Assembly (NCBI RefSeq): GCF_001542855.1
Contig: NZ_LNBY01000012.1
Location: 124,001-188,000, forward strand
Reading direction: 5' to 3'
Source: Erythrobacter sp. AP23
GTDB lineage: Bacteria; Pseudomonadota; Alphaproteobacteria; Sphingomonadales; Sphingomonadaceae
Length of the DNA stretch: 64,000 bases
Shown: positions 54,184-64,000 of the stretch, piece by piece
How the letters are laid out: each line of letters opens with the position of its first letter
Numbering within the stretch: the stretch's first letter is position 1
Notes under the pieces: generated by a model
What the model saw: the letters and a program-made list of their open reading frames with translations, nothing else
What the model was told of the DNA's origin: nothing
Databases searched by the model: none
Program-made: the position numbers and the translations under genes

Positions 54184-55448
54184 GGCTGAATCTCCCGGCG
54201 TGCGGAACCCGTGTGGTTTTTCATCGGGGCCGTCTGCCCGATGCCGAGCCTGTCGCCAAGTCCCCTGGTTTTGCTTTTCAGGAACGGGTTTCGCCGCGTG
54301 ATTGCCAGCATGAGCCCGACATTGAGGCAGATGGCAATGGTCGAGGAACCACCGTAGCTGACCAGCGGCAGCGTCATGCCCTTCGACGGGAAGAGCTGCA
54401 GATTGACGAGAATGTTGATGAAGGCCTGCCCGCCGAGCAGCGCGATCAGCCCCGCACCCGCGAGCAGTGCGAACAGATCCTCCTCGTCGATCAGCCGCAT
54501 CAATACGCGCACGACTATGGCCAGATAGAGCAGCACGATCAGGCCGCAGGCGATCAGCCCGAACTCTTCGCCGATCACGCTGAAGATGTAGTCGGTATGC
54601 GCTTCTGGAAGGCTCATCTTGCGGATGCCGAGGCCGTAACCCGCACCTGTCCACCCGCCCGCGAGCAATGTGCGGCTGGCGAGGTCGACCTGGTCGAAGG
54701 CCGTGCCGCCTCCGAGGAAAGCATCGATCCGGTGGCGCGCGTTGTCATAGAGGAAATAGGTCGCGGTAAGGCCCGCAATCCCGCCACCGACAACCGCGCC
54801 GAGCCGCTTTACGTCGACGCCCGAAAGCACGACCATCACGAACCATACGCCGCCGAATAGGATGGTGCCGCCGAAATTGGGCTGCATCATCATCAGTGCG
54901 GCGATCAGCGCGAGATAGGCGGTCACGATGCCAAGCACGGGCAGGTTGGGATCGCGCATGCGCCAGCTCAGGATCCAGGCCATGGCGACGGCAAAGCCGG
55001 GCTTCAAAAACTCGGACGGCTGGAATTGCATGCCGAGATTGATCCAGCGCCGCGCACCGTTGATCTCGACGCCGATCAGCGGGACCAGGAAGAGCAGACC
55101 GGTCATGCCTGCAGCGAGCACGATTCCGAGCCGTCGCGCATTCTCGCGTGCCAGCATCGAGATGCCGAGCAGCGTGCCGAGCGCGAGCACCTGCCAGGCG
55201 AGATGGCGATAGAAAAAATAGAGAGGGTCGAGCGTTTCGCTGGAGGTCGAGAGGCGGTCGGCGCTGGCCGGGCTGGCGGCGGCGACGGCGATGGTGCCGA
55301 AGCTCATCAACAGCAACACGAGCAACAGCAGCACGCGATCGATCTCACGCCACCAGATCTTGAGCTCGGACCAGCGCGAAAGCTTGCCCTTCGGCATATG
55401 CGCGGGCTGGCGCTTTCCGGGGACATAGGGCTGCGTGGTCGAGTTCAC
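54180..55448 (-). CDS. ftsW: Septal peptidoglycan polymerase FtsW (SEDS family)
   Basis: 422 residues from GTG 55448, overlapping the murD stop (GTGA). About ten membrane spans. SEDS signatures GVEINGARRWINLG, FQPSEFLKPGFAVA, and FPSKGMTLPLVSYGGSSTIA. With FtsI it builds septal wall. Nine codons of polar N-terminus precede an internal Met; the GTG is preferred because of the overlap. Confidence 0.95.
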   Translation of the reverse strand: MNSTTQPYVPGKRQPAHMPKGKLSRWSELKIWWREIDRVLLLLVLLLMSFGTIAVAAASPASADRLSTSSETLDPLYFFYRHLAWQVLALGTLLGISMLARENARRLGIVLAAGMTGLLFLVPLIGVEINGARRWINLGMQFQPSEFLKPGFAVAMAWILSWRMRDPNLPVLGIVTAYLALIAALMMMQPNFGGTILFGGVWFVMVVLSGVDVKRLGAVVGGGIAGLTATYFLYDNARHRIDAFLGGGTAFDQVDLASRTLLAGGWTGAGYGLGIRKMSLPEAHTDYIFSVIGEEFGLIACGLIVLLYLAIVVRVLMRLIDEEDLFALLAGAGLIALLGGQAFINILVNLQLFPSKGMTLPLVSYGGSSTIAICLNVGLMLAITRRNPFLKSKTRGLGDRLGIGQTAPMKNHTGSARREIQP

Positions 55449-56728
55449 CTCAGCCCCTCCACCAGCGAGCGGAAATGGTCGCCACGAGCCTCGAAATCGC
55501 GATACTGGTCGAAGCTGGCGCAGGCGGGGGACAGCAGGACGGTATCGCCCGCCTCGGCCTTCGCAACGGCTTCGCTCACCGCACGGTCGAGCGTTTCGCA
55601 CTGTTCGACCGGCACGCGGCCCTCCAGCAGCGCGGCGAAGTCCGGACCGGCCTTGCCGATGGTGTAGGCGGCCTTCACATGGCCCAGCTCGGCTTCGCAC
55701 TCGCCCAGCCCCGGCTCTTTGGCGAGTCCGCCGAGGATCCAGTGGATGTTGTCGAACGCCGCGAGAGCGGGGGCGGAGGCGGCGGTGTTGGTGCCCTTGC
55801 TGTCGTTAACATAGACAACGCCGGAAATCTCCGCGACGCGCTCCATGCGGTGGGGGAGGCCCGGATAGGTGCGAAGTCCCTCGGCTATTTGCTCGTCAGT
55901 CAGGCCAAGGTCATTACAGACTGCCGAAGCAGCAGCAGCGTTTTGCTGATTGTGCGGCCCTTGCAGTGTTGGACAATCAGACAAATGACCCACATCGACG
56001 TCGCCGATGAACTGGATCAACGGATCTTCGGCGGTCTCCAAAACGTCTTCGTCCGCTTCGGCCCGATCATCGACCACGGCAAAGCGCCGAGGCGACTGCA
56101 TCTCGAACAGCCGCGCCTTGGCCGCCGCGTACTTCCCGAAATCTCCATCATACCGGTCCAGATGGTCGGGCGTGATGTTCAGCAGCACCGCCACGTCGCA
56201 ATCCAGCGAATAGGTCAGGTCGATCTGGTAGCTCGACAGCTCCAGCACATAGACCCCGCCTTCAGGCAGCGGCTCCTGCTCGAGAATCGGCAGGCCGATA
56301 TTGCCGCCCATGGTGGTCGGCAGGCCCGCCTCTTTCAGGATGTGATGGACCAGCGCGGTGGTGGTCGACTTGCCGTTGGTGCCGGTAATACCGACGACCT
56401 TGTGCGGCGGCAGGTGCTCGCGCGCCTGGGCGAACAGTTCCACGTCGCCGATCACCGGGACACCGAAGCTATCCGCATGCGGCTTGATCGGGTGCGTGTT
56501 GAGTGGAACGCCGGGGCTGACGACCACGCCCGCATAGCCAGTGAGGTCCGCCTCCAGCGGATCGCCGATGGCGCAGCGCCCGGCAAAGGGCTCGCGCGCC
56601 TCGGCGCGGTCGTCCCACACCAGCACGTTGGCACCGGCAGCCAGCAGCGCCTCGACCGTCGCCCGGCCGGAGCGCGCGAGGCCTAGCACCGCGTATTTCT
56701 TGTCCTTCCAGGCGGGCGATGCGATCAT
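55445..56728 (-). CDS. murD: UDP-N-acetylmuramoylalanine--D-glutamate ligase
   Basis: 427 residues from ATG 56728 (overlaps the mraY stop). N-terminal [20 protein letters not shown]-loop [12 protein letters not shown] (about 114-125), [18 protein letters not shown] and NDSKGTN. The longer frame upstream is mraY read in another frame and was rejected. Confidence 0.97.
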   Translation of the reverse strand: MIASPAWKDKKYAVLGLARSGRATVEALLAAGANVLVWDDRAEAREPFAGRCAIGDPLEADLTGYAGVVVSPGVPLNTHPIKPHADSFGVPVIGDVELFAQAREHLPPHKVVGITGTNGKSTTTALVHHILKEAGLPTTMGGNIGLPILEQEPLPEGGVYVLELSSYQIDLTYSLDCDVAVLLNITPDHLDRYDGDFGKYAAAKARLFEMQSPRRFAVVDDRAEADEDVLETAEDPLIQFIGDVDVGHLSDCPTLQGPHNQQNAAAASAVCNDLGLTDEQIAEGLRTYPGLPHRMERVAEISGVVYVNDSKGTNTAASAPALAAFDNIHWILGGLAKEPGLGECEAELGHVKAAYTIGKAGPDFAALLEGRVPVEQCETLDRAVSEAVAKAEAGDTVLLSPACASFDQYRDFEARGDHFRSLVEGLR

Positions 56729-57795
56729 CTGAGCTTGAGCGTTGCGAGCCCCATGAGCGCGAGCACGATCGACACGATCCAGAAGCGGATCACGACCTTG
56801 CTCTCCGACCAGCCGAGCTGTTCGAAATGGTGGTGGATCGGCGCCATGCGGAAGACGCGCTTGCCGGTGCGTTTGAACCAGAACACCTGGATGATGACGC
56901 TGAGTGCCTCGAACACGAACAGCCCGCCGACCACCGCCAGCACGATCTCGTGATGAGTCGCCACAGCGATTGCGCCGAGCGCCCCGCCCAACGCAAGGCT
57001 GCCGGTATCGCCCATGAATACGGCGGCGGGCGGCGCGTTGAACCACAGGAAGGCCAGCCCCGCCCCCATGATGGCAGCGCAGAAGATCGCCAGTTCACCC
57101 GCCCCCGCGACATGCGGGATGCCGAGATAGTCGGAATAATCGACGCGGCCCACGAGATAGGCGATCAGGGCAAAGGTACCGGCGGCGATAATCACCGGCA
57201 TGGTCGCGAGCCCGTCGAGTCCGTCGGTCAGGTTGACCGCATTGCCCGCCCCCACGATCACGATGGCGGCGAAAACATAGTAGAAAACGCCCAGTTCGAC
57301 CCCGAAGTCATTGACGAAGGGTACGTAGACGAAGGTGCTGATCTGGCTAACGGTGATATAGGCCGCCACGCCCGCCACCGCGAATTCCATCAGCAACCGC
57401 ACACGCGCCGAAACGCCCTTGTGGCTGGCCTTGGAGACCTTGTCGAAATCGTCGAGGAAGCCGATCAGGCCGAAGCCCAGCGTGACGGCGAGACACGACC
57501 AGATGAATGGGTTGCGCAAGTCCATCCAGACCAGCACCGACAGTGTCAGGCTGATGAGGATCATCAGCCCGCCCATGGTCGGCGTGCCGCGCTTGGCGAG
57601 GTGCGATTGCGGACCGTCCTCGCGGATCGGCTGCCCCTTGCCCTGGCGAACGCGCAGCATGTCGATGAAGCGCGGACCGATGACGAGGCCTATGACCAAC
57701 GCGGTCATCAGCGTCGCGCCCGCACGGAAGGTTTGGTAGCGCACGAGGTTGAAGATGCCTTCGAAATTCAACCATTCGGCGAGGAGATACAGCAA
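56725..57795 (-). CDS. mraY: Phospho-N-acetylmuramoyl-pentapeptide transferase
   Basis: 356 residues starting at TTG 57795 ([13 protein letters not shown], preceded by GAGAGG); no ATG would keep the conserved first helix. Ten membrane spans; conserved [15 protein letters not shown] (cytosolic Asp), [13 protein letters not shown] and the HHHFE metal motif ([13 protein letters not shown]). Makes lipid I. Confidence 0.97.
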   Translation of the reverse strand: MLYLLAEWLNFEGIFNLVRYQTFRAGATLMTALVIGLVIGPRFIDMLRVRQGKGQPIREDGPQSHLAKRGTPTMGGLMILISLTLSVLVWMDLRNPFIWSCLAVTLGFGLIGFLDDFDKVSKASHKGVSARVRLLMEFAVAGVAAYITVSQISTFVYVPFVNDFGVELGVFYYVFAAIVIVGAGNAVNLTDGLDGLATMPVIIAAGTFALIAYLVGRVDYSDYLGIPHVAGAGELAIFCAAIMGAGLAFLWFNAPPAAVFMGDTGSLALGGALGAIAVATHHEIVLAVVGGLFVFEALSVIIQVFWFKRTGKRVFRMAPIHHHFEQLGWSESKVVIRFWIVSIVLALMGLATLKLR

Positions 57796-57813
57796 GCTAG
57801 CCTCTCGTCGCGC

Positions 57814-59280
57814 CTAACCGGCGCGGGTGAAATGATCCACGAGCCGGCCGAGACCGACCGAGTTGGAACCCTTGATCAGCACCGCATCGCCCGCGACGAC
57901 ACCGAAGTCTTCGAGTAACTCGACCGCCTCGTCGGCCGTCTGGCAATGCGCCCAGGCGATCGGCTTGCCAAGGACGCAGCCCTCCGGTTTCCCCAGTTCC
58001 CGCGCGAGGTAGGTCATCTCGTCACCGACTAGAACGGCAAAGTCGACATCGGCGGCCAGCAAGGGTTCGGCGAGCGCGGCGTGGAACTGCGGGCCGAAAT
58101 CGCCCAGTTCCTTCATCGAGCCGAGCACGGCGATGCGGCGACCCGAAGGAGTCTGGCCGAGCTGCGCCAGCGTGGCGCGCATGCTGGCGGGATTGGCATT
58201 GTAACTCTCGTCGATCAACAAAGCCTTGCCGCCGGGTACATCGATCCCGTGACGCGCGCCTCGGCCCTTGAGCCCGCCCATTTCGGCAAGCGCGAGGCCG
58301 GCCGCAGCCATGTCTCCGCCCGCCGCACGCACGGTCGCCATGACCGCGAGCGAGTTAACCACCCAGTGATCGCCGGGTTCGGCGACGGTGTAGCACAGCC
58401 GTCCTTCGGGGAATTCGCAGGTCACGAGGCTGCCGCCATTGGCGCTGGGGATGGCGTCGAGCAAGCGCACGTCGGCGAAGCGTGCCTTGCCGAAGCTGAC
58501 GACCCGCGCCCCTGCGCGCAGCGCGGCAAGCTTGAGGCGCTGGTAATACTCGCTGTCGGCAGGGAGCACCGCGACGCCGCCCGGTTCGAGCCCGGCAAAG
58601 ATTTCCGCCTTGGCGTCGGCGATCGCCTCCATGCTGCCGAGGTTTTCGATATGCGCCGGGGCGATGGTAGTGATCACCGCGACATGCGGACGAACCTGGG
58701 TGGTCAGCCCTTCGATCTCGCCCGCGTGGTTCATGCCCATCTCGAACACGCCGAAACGGCTGCGCACGGGCATGCGCGCAAGGCTGAGCGGAACGCCGAC
58801 ATGGTTGTTGTAGCTGCGCGTCGAACGATGCGCGGCCCCGCGGCTGGCGCGCTCGAGGCTGGCGAAGATTGCTTCTTTGACGCCGGTCTTGCCGACCGAG
58901 CCGGTCACGCCGATGATTTTCGCCTCAACCCGGCTGCGCGCCGCGCGGGCAAGTGCCTTCAGCGCTTCGGTCGTGTCCTCGACCAGGATGTGCGGCCAGT
59001 CAACCGGGCGATCGACGATTGCGCCGGATGCGCCATTGGCGAAAGCCTTGTCGAGGAAGCGATGGCCGTCCATCGTCTCGCCCTTGAGCGCAATGAACAG
59101 ATCGCCATTGACCACGTCGCGGCTGTCCATCTCGACGCCCGCGACCTGGAAATCATGGCTTGCGGTGCCGCCCACGGCTTCGGCGATGCTCTGCGCATCC
59201 CACAGCGTCAGCGGCAAGCGGTCGCGCGGGTCGGCAGGCCATTCGAGATAGGCCGGATGGCGCAGGATTGCCGCGCTCAT
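57814..59280 (-). CDS. murF: UDP-MurNAc-pentapeptide synthetase
   Basis: 488 residues from ATG 59280, overlapping the murE stop codon. P-loop GVTGSVGKTGVKE, EMGMNHAGEIE, NIGxAH-equivalent IAPAHIENLGSMEAIADAK and DESYNANPASMRA. Adds D-Ala-D-Ala made by Ddl. 18 bases separate it from mraY. Confidence 0.97.
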   Translation of the reverse strand: MSAAILRHPAYLEWPADPRDRLPLTLWDAQSIAEAVGGTASHDFQVAGVEMDSRDVVNGDLFIALKGETMDGHRFLDKAFANGASGAIVDRPVDWPHILVEDTTEALKALARAARSRVEAKIIGVTGSVGKTGVKEAIFASLERASRGAAHRSTRSYNNHVGVPLSLARMPVRSRFGVFEMGMNHAGEIEGLTTQVRPHVAVITTIAPAHIENLGSMEAIADAKAEIFAGLEPGGVAVLPADSEYYQRLKLAALRAGARVVSFGKARFADVRLLDAIPSANGGSLVTCEFPEGRLCYTVAEPGDHWVVNSLAVMATVRAAGGDMAAAGLALAEMGGLKGRGARHGIDVPGGKALLIDESYNANPASMRATLAQLGQTPSGRRIAVLGSMKELGDFGPQFHAALAEPLLAADVDFAVLVGDEMTYLARELGKPEGCVLGKPIAWAHCQTADEAVELLEDFGVVAGDAVLIKGSNSVGLGRLVDHFTRAG

Positions 59281-60749
59281 GCGTCACCTCTGGCAATTTC
59301 CGCCGCGCATTCGCGCGCGACCTCGACGTCGTCGAAGGGCAACACCCGCATGTTCTCTCCCGATCCGATGATCTGACCCGTTTCATGTCCCTTGCCGGCG
59401 ATAAGGACGATATCGTCCGCACCCGCTTCGGCGATGGCTGCGAGGATGGCTTCGCGACGTCCGCCAACTTCGCGTGCCTGCGGCGCGCCTGCAAGCACCT
59501 GGCGGCGGATTTCCGCAGGATCCTCGCCGCGCGGATTGTCGTCGGTGACGATCACGAGGTCGCTGGCCTTTGCGGCCGCTTCACCCATGGGCGCGCGCTT
59601 GCCGTGATCGCGGTCGCCGCCCGCCCCGAATACGGTGATGAGCCTTCCCGAAACATGCGGTCGCAATGCCGCGATTGCAGCTTTAAGCGCGTCGGCGGTA
59701 TGCGCATAATCGACATAGACCGGCGCCCCCGACGGCGCGATGACCGCACGCTCGAGCCGTCCGCGCACGGGCTGCAGGCGCGCGACCGCATCCCAAACGA
59801 GCCCCGCCTCGATTCCGGTCGCCAGCGCAAGGCCGGCCGCAGTCAGCGCGTTTGACACCTGGTAGGCGCCGATCAGCGGCAGATTAATCGTCCGGCTCTT
59901 GCGCTCGTGCTCGACCGTGAGCGACTGGCCCAGCTGGGTCGGCTCGCGCCTGGTCAGCCGGATCGCCTCGCCCTGCTCGCCGACGGTCATGATGGCGAGC
60001 CCGCGTCGCTCGGCATGTTCGATCACGCGCGCGTTCCAGCCGCTTTCGCCCGATCCCATCCAGATCACCGCCGTGGCATCGTCCGAGACGACCTCGTCGA
60101 AGAGGCGCATCTTGGCAGCAAAATAGTCTTCCATATCCGCGTGATAGTCGAGATGGTCGCGGCTGAAGTTGGTGAACCCCGCAGCCATGACGGGCACGCC
60201 TTCGTTGCGATATTGCGAAAGGCCGTGGCTCGATGCCTCGTAGGCGACATGCGTCACGCCTTCGCGCGCAAGCCCGCTGAGGTTGGACAGAAAGGTGACG
60301 ATGTCGGGCGTCGTCAGCCCGGTCGAAACGCTCTCGTCCGGCGTCGTCACCCCCAGCGTGCCGACGCTCGCCGCGCGCTCGCCCGCCATGCGCCAGATCT
60401 GGCGCGTCATCTCGACGGTCGAAGTCTTGCCATTGGTGCCGGTGACCGCGACGATATGCTCGGGGACGGGCCTATAGAAACACGCGGCCAGATCCGCGAA
60501 GGCGCGGCGCGGGATATCGTCGGCGATATGGATCACACCCTCGACCGCCGCCTCGGGCCTCGCGACGACTGCCACGGCGCCGCTTTCGATTGCGGCGGGG
60601 ATGAAATCCTCACCATTGACCCTGGTGCCCTGGAACGCGCCGAACACGGTGCCGGGCGCAACCTTGCGGTTGTCGATCGCAAAACCCGTCACGTTTGCCT
60701 CGGCATCGCAGGCGATCCCCGCCTCGGCGCAGAGCTTGGCAAGCTTCAC
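59277..60749 (-). CDS. murE: UDP-MurNAc-tripeptide synthetase, meso-diaminopimelate-adding
   Basis: 490 residues from GTG 60749, overlapping the ftsI stop (GTGA). P-loop TGTNGKT at 103-109, FTNFSRDHLDYH, and DNPR at 404-407, the motif selecting meso-DAP rather than lysine. So the peptidoglycan is of the DAP type, consistent with the LysA/DAP route encoded at 22 kb. Confidence 0.97.
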   Translation of the reverse strand: MKLAKLCAEAGIACDAEANVTGFAIDNRKVAPGTVFGAFQGTRVNGEDFIPAAIESGAVAVVARPEAAVEGVIHIADDIPRRAFADLAACFYRPVPEHIVAVTGTNGKTSTVEMTRQIWRMAGERAASVGTLGVTTPDESVSTGLTTPDIVTFLSNLSGLAREGVTHVAYEASSHGLSQYRNEGVPVMAAGFTNFSRDHLDYHADMEDYFAAKMRLFDEVVSDDATAVIWMGSGESGWNARVIEHAERRGLAIMTVGEQGEAIRLTRREPTQLGQSLTVEHERKSRTINLPLIGAYQVSNALTAAGLALATGIEAGLVWDAVARLQPVRGRLERAVIAPSGAPVYVDYAHTADALKAAIAALRPHVSGRLITVFGAGGDRDHGKRAPMGEAAAKASDLVIVTDDNPRGEDPAEIRRQVLAGAPQAREVGGRREAILAAIAEAGADDIVLIAGKGHETGQIIGSGENMRVLPFDDVEVARECAAEIARGDA

Positions 60750-62515
60750 TTGTTCGCCTCCGGGATCAGCGGCTTGATATCCGAAATGTCGACGTCGCGC
60801 GTATCGTCGGGACGCACGCCGATCAACGGGCCGATTCGCGGCACCAACCGCCCGACGATGGGTGCGGCGTTCCACGCGGCGGTCCGCTGGTACGAGCTGG
60901 CAAGCGTACCGCGCGGCTCGTCGAGCATGGCGATCACGACATAGCGCGGGCGATCCATCGGGAAGGCCGCGGCAAAGGTCGATACCAGCGCGGTCCGGCG
61001 ATAACCTGCCTTGCCGCCGGGTTTTTCTGCCGAACCGGTCTTGCCGCCCACGCGGTAACCCGGCGCATCGGCGTTCTTGCCGGTACCATAGATCGAGGTC
61101 GCGCGCAGGATCTGGCGCATCCGGCTCGAGGTCGAGGCCTTGAACACGCGGCGGCCCTTGGGCGCTTCGCCCGGCCCCAGTTTCCTGAGCGTCGCCGGGC
61201 GCCAGATACCGCCATTGACCATGGCCGCATAGGCGCTGGCAAGGTGCAGCGGGGTGACGGCGATCCCGTGGCCATAGCCGACCGTCATCGAGCGCAGCCG
61301 CGGCCATTTCTCACCCGGCCAGATCGGGAATCCCTTGGCCGGGAGCTCGATATAGGGGCGCTCGTTCATGCCGAGATCGATCATGGTCCGGCGCATCCGC
61401 TCGGGGCCCAGTTCGTCGACAACGCGGGCGGTTACGGTGTTGGAGGAATGGATCAGCGTCTCGACCACATTGAGATCGTCACCCATGTCGTGGCTGTCGC
61501 GGATGCTGAACCGCCCGACCTTGACCGGGCTGGCATCCCAACGGCGCCCGAGATTGCGCACCACGCCCGCATCGATGGCCGCAGCGACCGAGAGCGGCTT
61601 GAAGGTCGATCCGAGTTCATAGACCTGGTTGGTCACCCGGTTGAACATGAGCTTCTGACCGCGCGCATCGATCTTGTTGGGGTCGAACTCGGGTAGCGAG
61701 GCCAGCGCAAGCACTTCACCCGTGTCGACATCGAGCACGATCCCCGCCGCGCCCTGCGCCTCGACCAGCTTCATGCCGCGCCGCAGTTCGTCTTCCAGCG
61801 CGCCCTGGACGCGCGAATCGATCGACAGGGCTACCGGTGTTCCCCGCGTTGCGGGGTTGGACAGCTGGGCATCGAGCACCTGCTCCATACCGACACGCCC
61901 CTTGCCGTCCGCGGCGACATAGCCGAGCACGTGGGCGGCCATCGACCCTTGCGGATAATGGCGGTCGTTCTCCATCGGCATTTCGAGCGCCAGCTCGCCG
62001 ATTTCCTGCACGCGATTGGCTTCTTCGGGCAGGACGCGGCGGCGGATATAGCCCTGTTTGCCGGAGGCCAGCTGCGCGGCGACGGCCTCTTCGTCGAGGT
62101 CGGGGAAGATCGCCTTGAGTTTGGCGGCGACGGTTTCGGGATCGCGCACCAGCGGCGCGCCCTCCTCCCCCAGCGCCTTGGGATTGAACCACAGCGCATA
62201 GGCGGGAAAGGCGCGCGCGAGCGGCACGCCGTTGCGATCGGTGATCTCCCCGCGTGGCGGCAGCAGAGCCTCTTCGAGCGAGGTGCCGCGCATGCCGTGA
62301 TCCGACATGCCGAGATAGCCGATCCGCACCAGCGCCATCAGCGCCACGAAGGCGAAGCCCAGCGCGATCCACAGGATGCGAAAGCGTGCGAGAGTAAGCG
62401 AGCGATGGCGGATAGTGACGAGCTGGACGCGGCCGGATGCCACCGCCATGCTGACCGCCCCATGCCCGCTTCTGCCCGCGGCCACGGCGGGGCCGAAGCC
62501 GGTGAAGGCGTTCAC
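60746..62515 (-). CDS. ftsI: Septal transpeptidase FtsI (penicillin-binding protein 3)
   Basis: 589 residues from GTG 62515, overlapping the ftsL stop (GTGA). A 45-residue basic cytosolic tail, one membrane span (about 46-68), pedestal domain (PPRGEITDRNG at 86-96), and the transpeptidase domain with STFK (303-306), SSN (357-359) and KTGSAEK (492-498). All active-site motifs are intact. Confidence 0.97.
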   Translation of the reverse strand: MNAFTGFGPAVAAGRSGHGAVSMAVASGRVQLVTIRHRSLTLARFRILWIALGFAFVALMALVRIGYLGMSDHGMRGTSLEEALLPPRGEITDRNGVPLARAFPAYALWFNPKALGEEGAPLVRDPETVAAKLKAIFPDLDEEAVAAQLASGKQGYIRRRVLPEEANRVQEIGELALEMPMENDRHYPQGSMAAHVLGYVAADGKGRVGMEQVLDAQLSNPATRGTPVALSIDSRVQGALEDELRRGMKLVEAQGAAGIVLDVDTGEVLALASLPEFDPNKIDARGQKLMFNRVTNQVYELGSTFKPLSVAAAIDAGVVRNLGRRWDASPVKVGRFSIRDSHDMGDDLNVVETLIHSSNTVTARVVDELGPERMRRTMIDLGMNERPYIELPAKGFPIWPGEKWPRLRSMTVGYGHGIAVTPLHLASAYAAMVNGGIWRPATLRKLGPGEAPKGRRVFKASTSSRMRQILRATSIYGTGKNADAPGYRVGGKTGSAEKPGGKAGYRRTALVSTFAAAFPMDRPRYVVIAMLDEPRGTLASSYQRTAAWNAAPIVGRLVPRIGPLIGVRPDDTRDVDISDIKPLIPEANK

Positions 62516-63018
62516 TGGCTCACCTCGGCAACAGCGGTCCTGCCGACCGTCGGGCTCGCTAGGCGCTCGGCAAGGCCGCCCGCGGCCGCGAGCTCGCGGC
62601 GTTCGGGCCGCCGGTCTGCATCGTCGGCCTTGTCATCCTCGATCCACTCGGCGAACAGGCTTTCGCTTTCGGGCGCGGGGCGGTTGAGCGCGACGCGCAC
62701 CGGCGCCGGCGCATCAATCCCGCGCGGCGCGCCCAGTACGGCAAGCTGACGCTCGCTTTCGAGATACTGGTCGGCACGCGGTGCGGAATAGCCGAATTCC
62801 ACAGCGTTCCAGTCGGACAGCTGCTGCTGGCTGGCGCGGGTTTCGAACTCTGTTTCGAGCATGAGCTTGGCACGCTGCGCAGCAATGATCTGGCGTTCGG
62901 CGAGGCGTACGTCGCTCTTCACCGCATTGACCTTGAAGGTCAGCGCGAGAAGCAGGGCGAAGCACACGCCGAGCACCAGCGCCCAGCCGATCTGCCTGAT
63001 GCGCGACCCGCCAACCAT
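62512..63018 (-). CDS. ftsL: Cell division protein FtsL
   Basis: 168 residues. Short cytosolic N-terminus, one membrane span (about 9-30), a coiled coil (about 32-70, AERQIIAAQRAKLMLETEFE) and a variable acidic C-terminal tail that is longer than in E. coli. Identity rests on topology and its fixed place between rsmH and ftsI. ATG overlaps the rsmH TAA by one base. Confidence 0.9.
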   Translation of the reverse strand: MVGGSRIRQIGWALVLGVCFALLLALTFKVNAVKSDVRLAERQIIAAQRAKLMLETEFETRASQQQLSDWNAVEFGYSAPRADQYLESERQLAVLGAPRGIDAPAPVRVALNRPAPESESLFAEWIEDDKADDADRRPERRELAAAGGLAERLASPTVGRTAVAEVSQ

Positions 63019-63956
63019 TACGCCGCCTCCCGCGCAGGGGTTGCGGTGCGGGTGGCGTGGCGCAGCACCGAGGAGCGCGCACGCGGATTGCGCTCGATCT
63101 CGGCCGCGCCCGGCTTGATCGCCTTGCTGACCTTCGAAAAGACCGGATCATCCTGCGCCACCATAGGGACGTGACGCGAGGCGCTCGGGGTTGAGGACGC
63201 CTCGCGCAGGAAGCGCTTGACGATCCGGTCTTCGAGACTGTGAAAGCTGACCACCGCAAGGCGGCCCCCTTCGCACAGCAGGTGTTCGGCGGCCGACAGA
63301 CCCTGGGTCAATTCGTCGAGCTCGCCGTTCACGTGGATCCTGACGGCCTGGAAGGTGCGGGTGGCCGGATCCTTCTTGTCGTGCGGCTTGTGGCCCAGCG
63401 CCTTGCGCACGACCCGCGCCAGCTCGCCGGTGGTCTCCAGCGGACGCGCGGCGACGATAGCGCGCGCGACCCGGCGCGACTGGCGCTCTTCGCCATAGGT
63501 ATAGAGGACATCGGCGATCGCCTTTTCGTCCGCCGTATTGAGGAAATCGGCAGCGCTTTCGCCGTCCTGGCTCATGCGCATGTCGAGCGGCCCGTCAACC
63601 GAGAAGGCGAACCCACGATGCGCCTGGTCGAGCTGCATCGAGGACACGCCGATATCCATCACGACCCCGTCGACCCTTGCAACACCGGCCGACGTCATGA
63701 CGTCGAGCATTTCGGAAAAGCGGTGCGGATGAAGAACGAGGCGCGGCGGATTTTCCTCCGTCTCGCGCCAGGTGCGACCCGAGGCCACGGCATCGGGATC
63801 CCGGTCGAAGGCATGCACCGTCGCGCCGCGATCGAGCAGCGCGCGCGTATAGCCGCCCGCGCCGAAGGTCGCGTCGATCACGACGTCGCCCGGCTTCGGA
63901 TCGAGCGCTTCGATCACTTCGTCTAGCAGGACGGGAATGTGCGGGGCGCCGGTCAT
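63018..63956 (-). CDS. rsmH: 16S rRNA (cytosine1402-N4)-methyltransferase
   Basis: 312 residues. SAM-binding [20 protein letters not shown], catalytic-region [24 protein letters not shown], and [18 protein letters not shown] are conserved. Cytosolic; methylates the ribosomal P-site. ATG overlaps the stop of the upstream gene (ATGA). Confidence 0.97.
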   Translation of the reverse strand: MTGAPHIPVLLDEVIEALDPKPGDVVIDATFGAGGYTRALLDRGATVHAFDRDPDAVASGRTWRETEENPPRLVLHPHRFSEMLDVMTSAGVARVDGVVMDIGVSSMQLDQAHRGFAFSVDGPLDMRMSQDGESAADFLNTADEKAIADVLYTYGEERQSRRVARAIVAARPLETTGELARVVRKALGHKPHDKKDPATRTFQAVRIHVNGELDELTQGLSAAEHLLCEGGRLAVVSFHSLEDRIVKRFLREASSTPSASRHVPMVAQDDPVFSKVSKAIKPGAAEIERNPRARSSVLRHATRTATPAREAA

Positions 63957-64000
63957 TTGCCCCCGCCCTTCCCGGACTTCGCCTTCGCGTCGGCGAGGAA
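63953..64000 (-). CDS. mraZ: C-terminal tail of probable MraZ (partial)
   Basis: The last 15 codons of an open frame ([15 protein letters not shown]) end in a TGA overlapping the rsmH start. Position immediately before rsmH is where mraZ, the DNA-binding regulator of the dcw cluster, normally lies. The sequence itself is too short to identify, so the name rests on gene order. Confidence 0.55.
   Translation of the reverse strand, partial: FLADAKAKSGKGGGK

Overview
The window is GC-rich, gene-dense chromosomal DNA with no insertion sequence, prophage or CRISPR array that I can see. Gene content points to an alphaproteobacterium of the order Sphingomonadales, most likely Erythrobacteraceae: a pckA / chvI-chvG-hprK-rapZ-PTS cluster, a blue-light LOV histidine kinase of the HWE class with a stand-alone receiver, a complete division and cell-wall (dcw) cluster, and the short palindromic intergenic repeats common in sphingomonads. 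The family-level placement is inference from gene content. Almost all sequence is coding; the longest non-coding stretch is about 180 bases, so no gap exceeds 300 bases.

Layout. 1-3.3 kb: a 5'-truncated exported HExxH/TPR protein and a cyclic-nucleotide-domain/thioredoxin-reductase-like fusion. 3.4-10.4 kb: pckA, divergent from chvI-chvG-hprK-rapZ-ptsM-HPr and a TrmH-type rRNA methyltransferase, a carbon and envelope-stress signalling unit. 10.4-11.9 kb: LOV kinase and single-domain response regulator. 12-17.2 kb: rmuC, def, a GNAT acetyltransferase and recR on the minus strand; fmt and truA on the plus strand. 17.2-28.1 kb: a small membrane protein, an MDR oxidoreductase, asparaginase, tRNA-Val, a TlpA-like lipoprotein, argH, lysA, a siroheme enzyme, a pseudo-receiver/winged-helix regulator divergent from an ECF sigma factor with a membrane partner, an L,D-transpeptidase and purA. 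28.3-32.3 kb: an Rrf2 regulator divergent from a membrane/CGPC protein, an aldo/keto reductase, trhO and a GST. 32.3-36.3 kb: serC, serA, hisZ (with purA further downstream), amino acid and purine synthesis on the minus strand. 36.5-45.5 kb: a glycosyltransferase, PadR regulator, rarA, a DUF429-like protein, tRNA-Ala, a proline-rich lipoprotein, a Bax-inhibitor-1 family protein, a YbjN-like protein and a TPR-SPOR protein.

45.5-64 kb is a continuous minus-strand dcw cluster: (mraZ tail)-rsmH-ftsL-ftsI-murE-murF-mraY-murD-ftsW-murG-murC-murB-ddl-ftsQ-ftsA-ftsZ. Nearly every junction is a 1-8 base start/stop overlap, so peptidoglycan precursor synthesis and the division machinery should be translated in coupled fashion. 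Only ftsZ has a real leader (134 bases). A SPOR-domain protein follows ftsZ where many other proteobacteria have lpxC.

Regulatory and structural elements seen directly: perfect palindromes between the Rrf2 pair (29234-29248) and between padR and rarA (38853-38866), terminator hairpins at 3288-3324 and 42302-42338, and six paired-hairpin repeat elements. I did not find an obviously new multi-gene system. The best candidates for under-described biology are the pseudo-receiver/winged-helix + ECF sigma + small membrane protein module (24.3-26.3 kb), the Rrf2 + membrane/CGPC module (28.3-29.8 kb), and the cNMP/TrxR-like fusion lacking its redox cysteines (1.65-3.3 kb).
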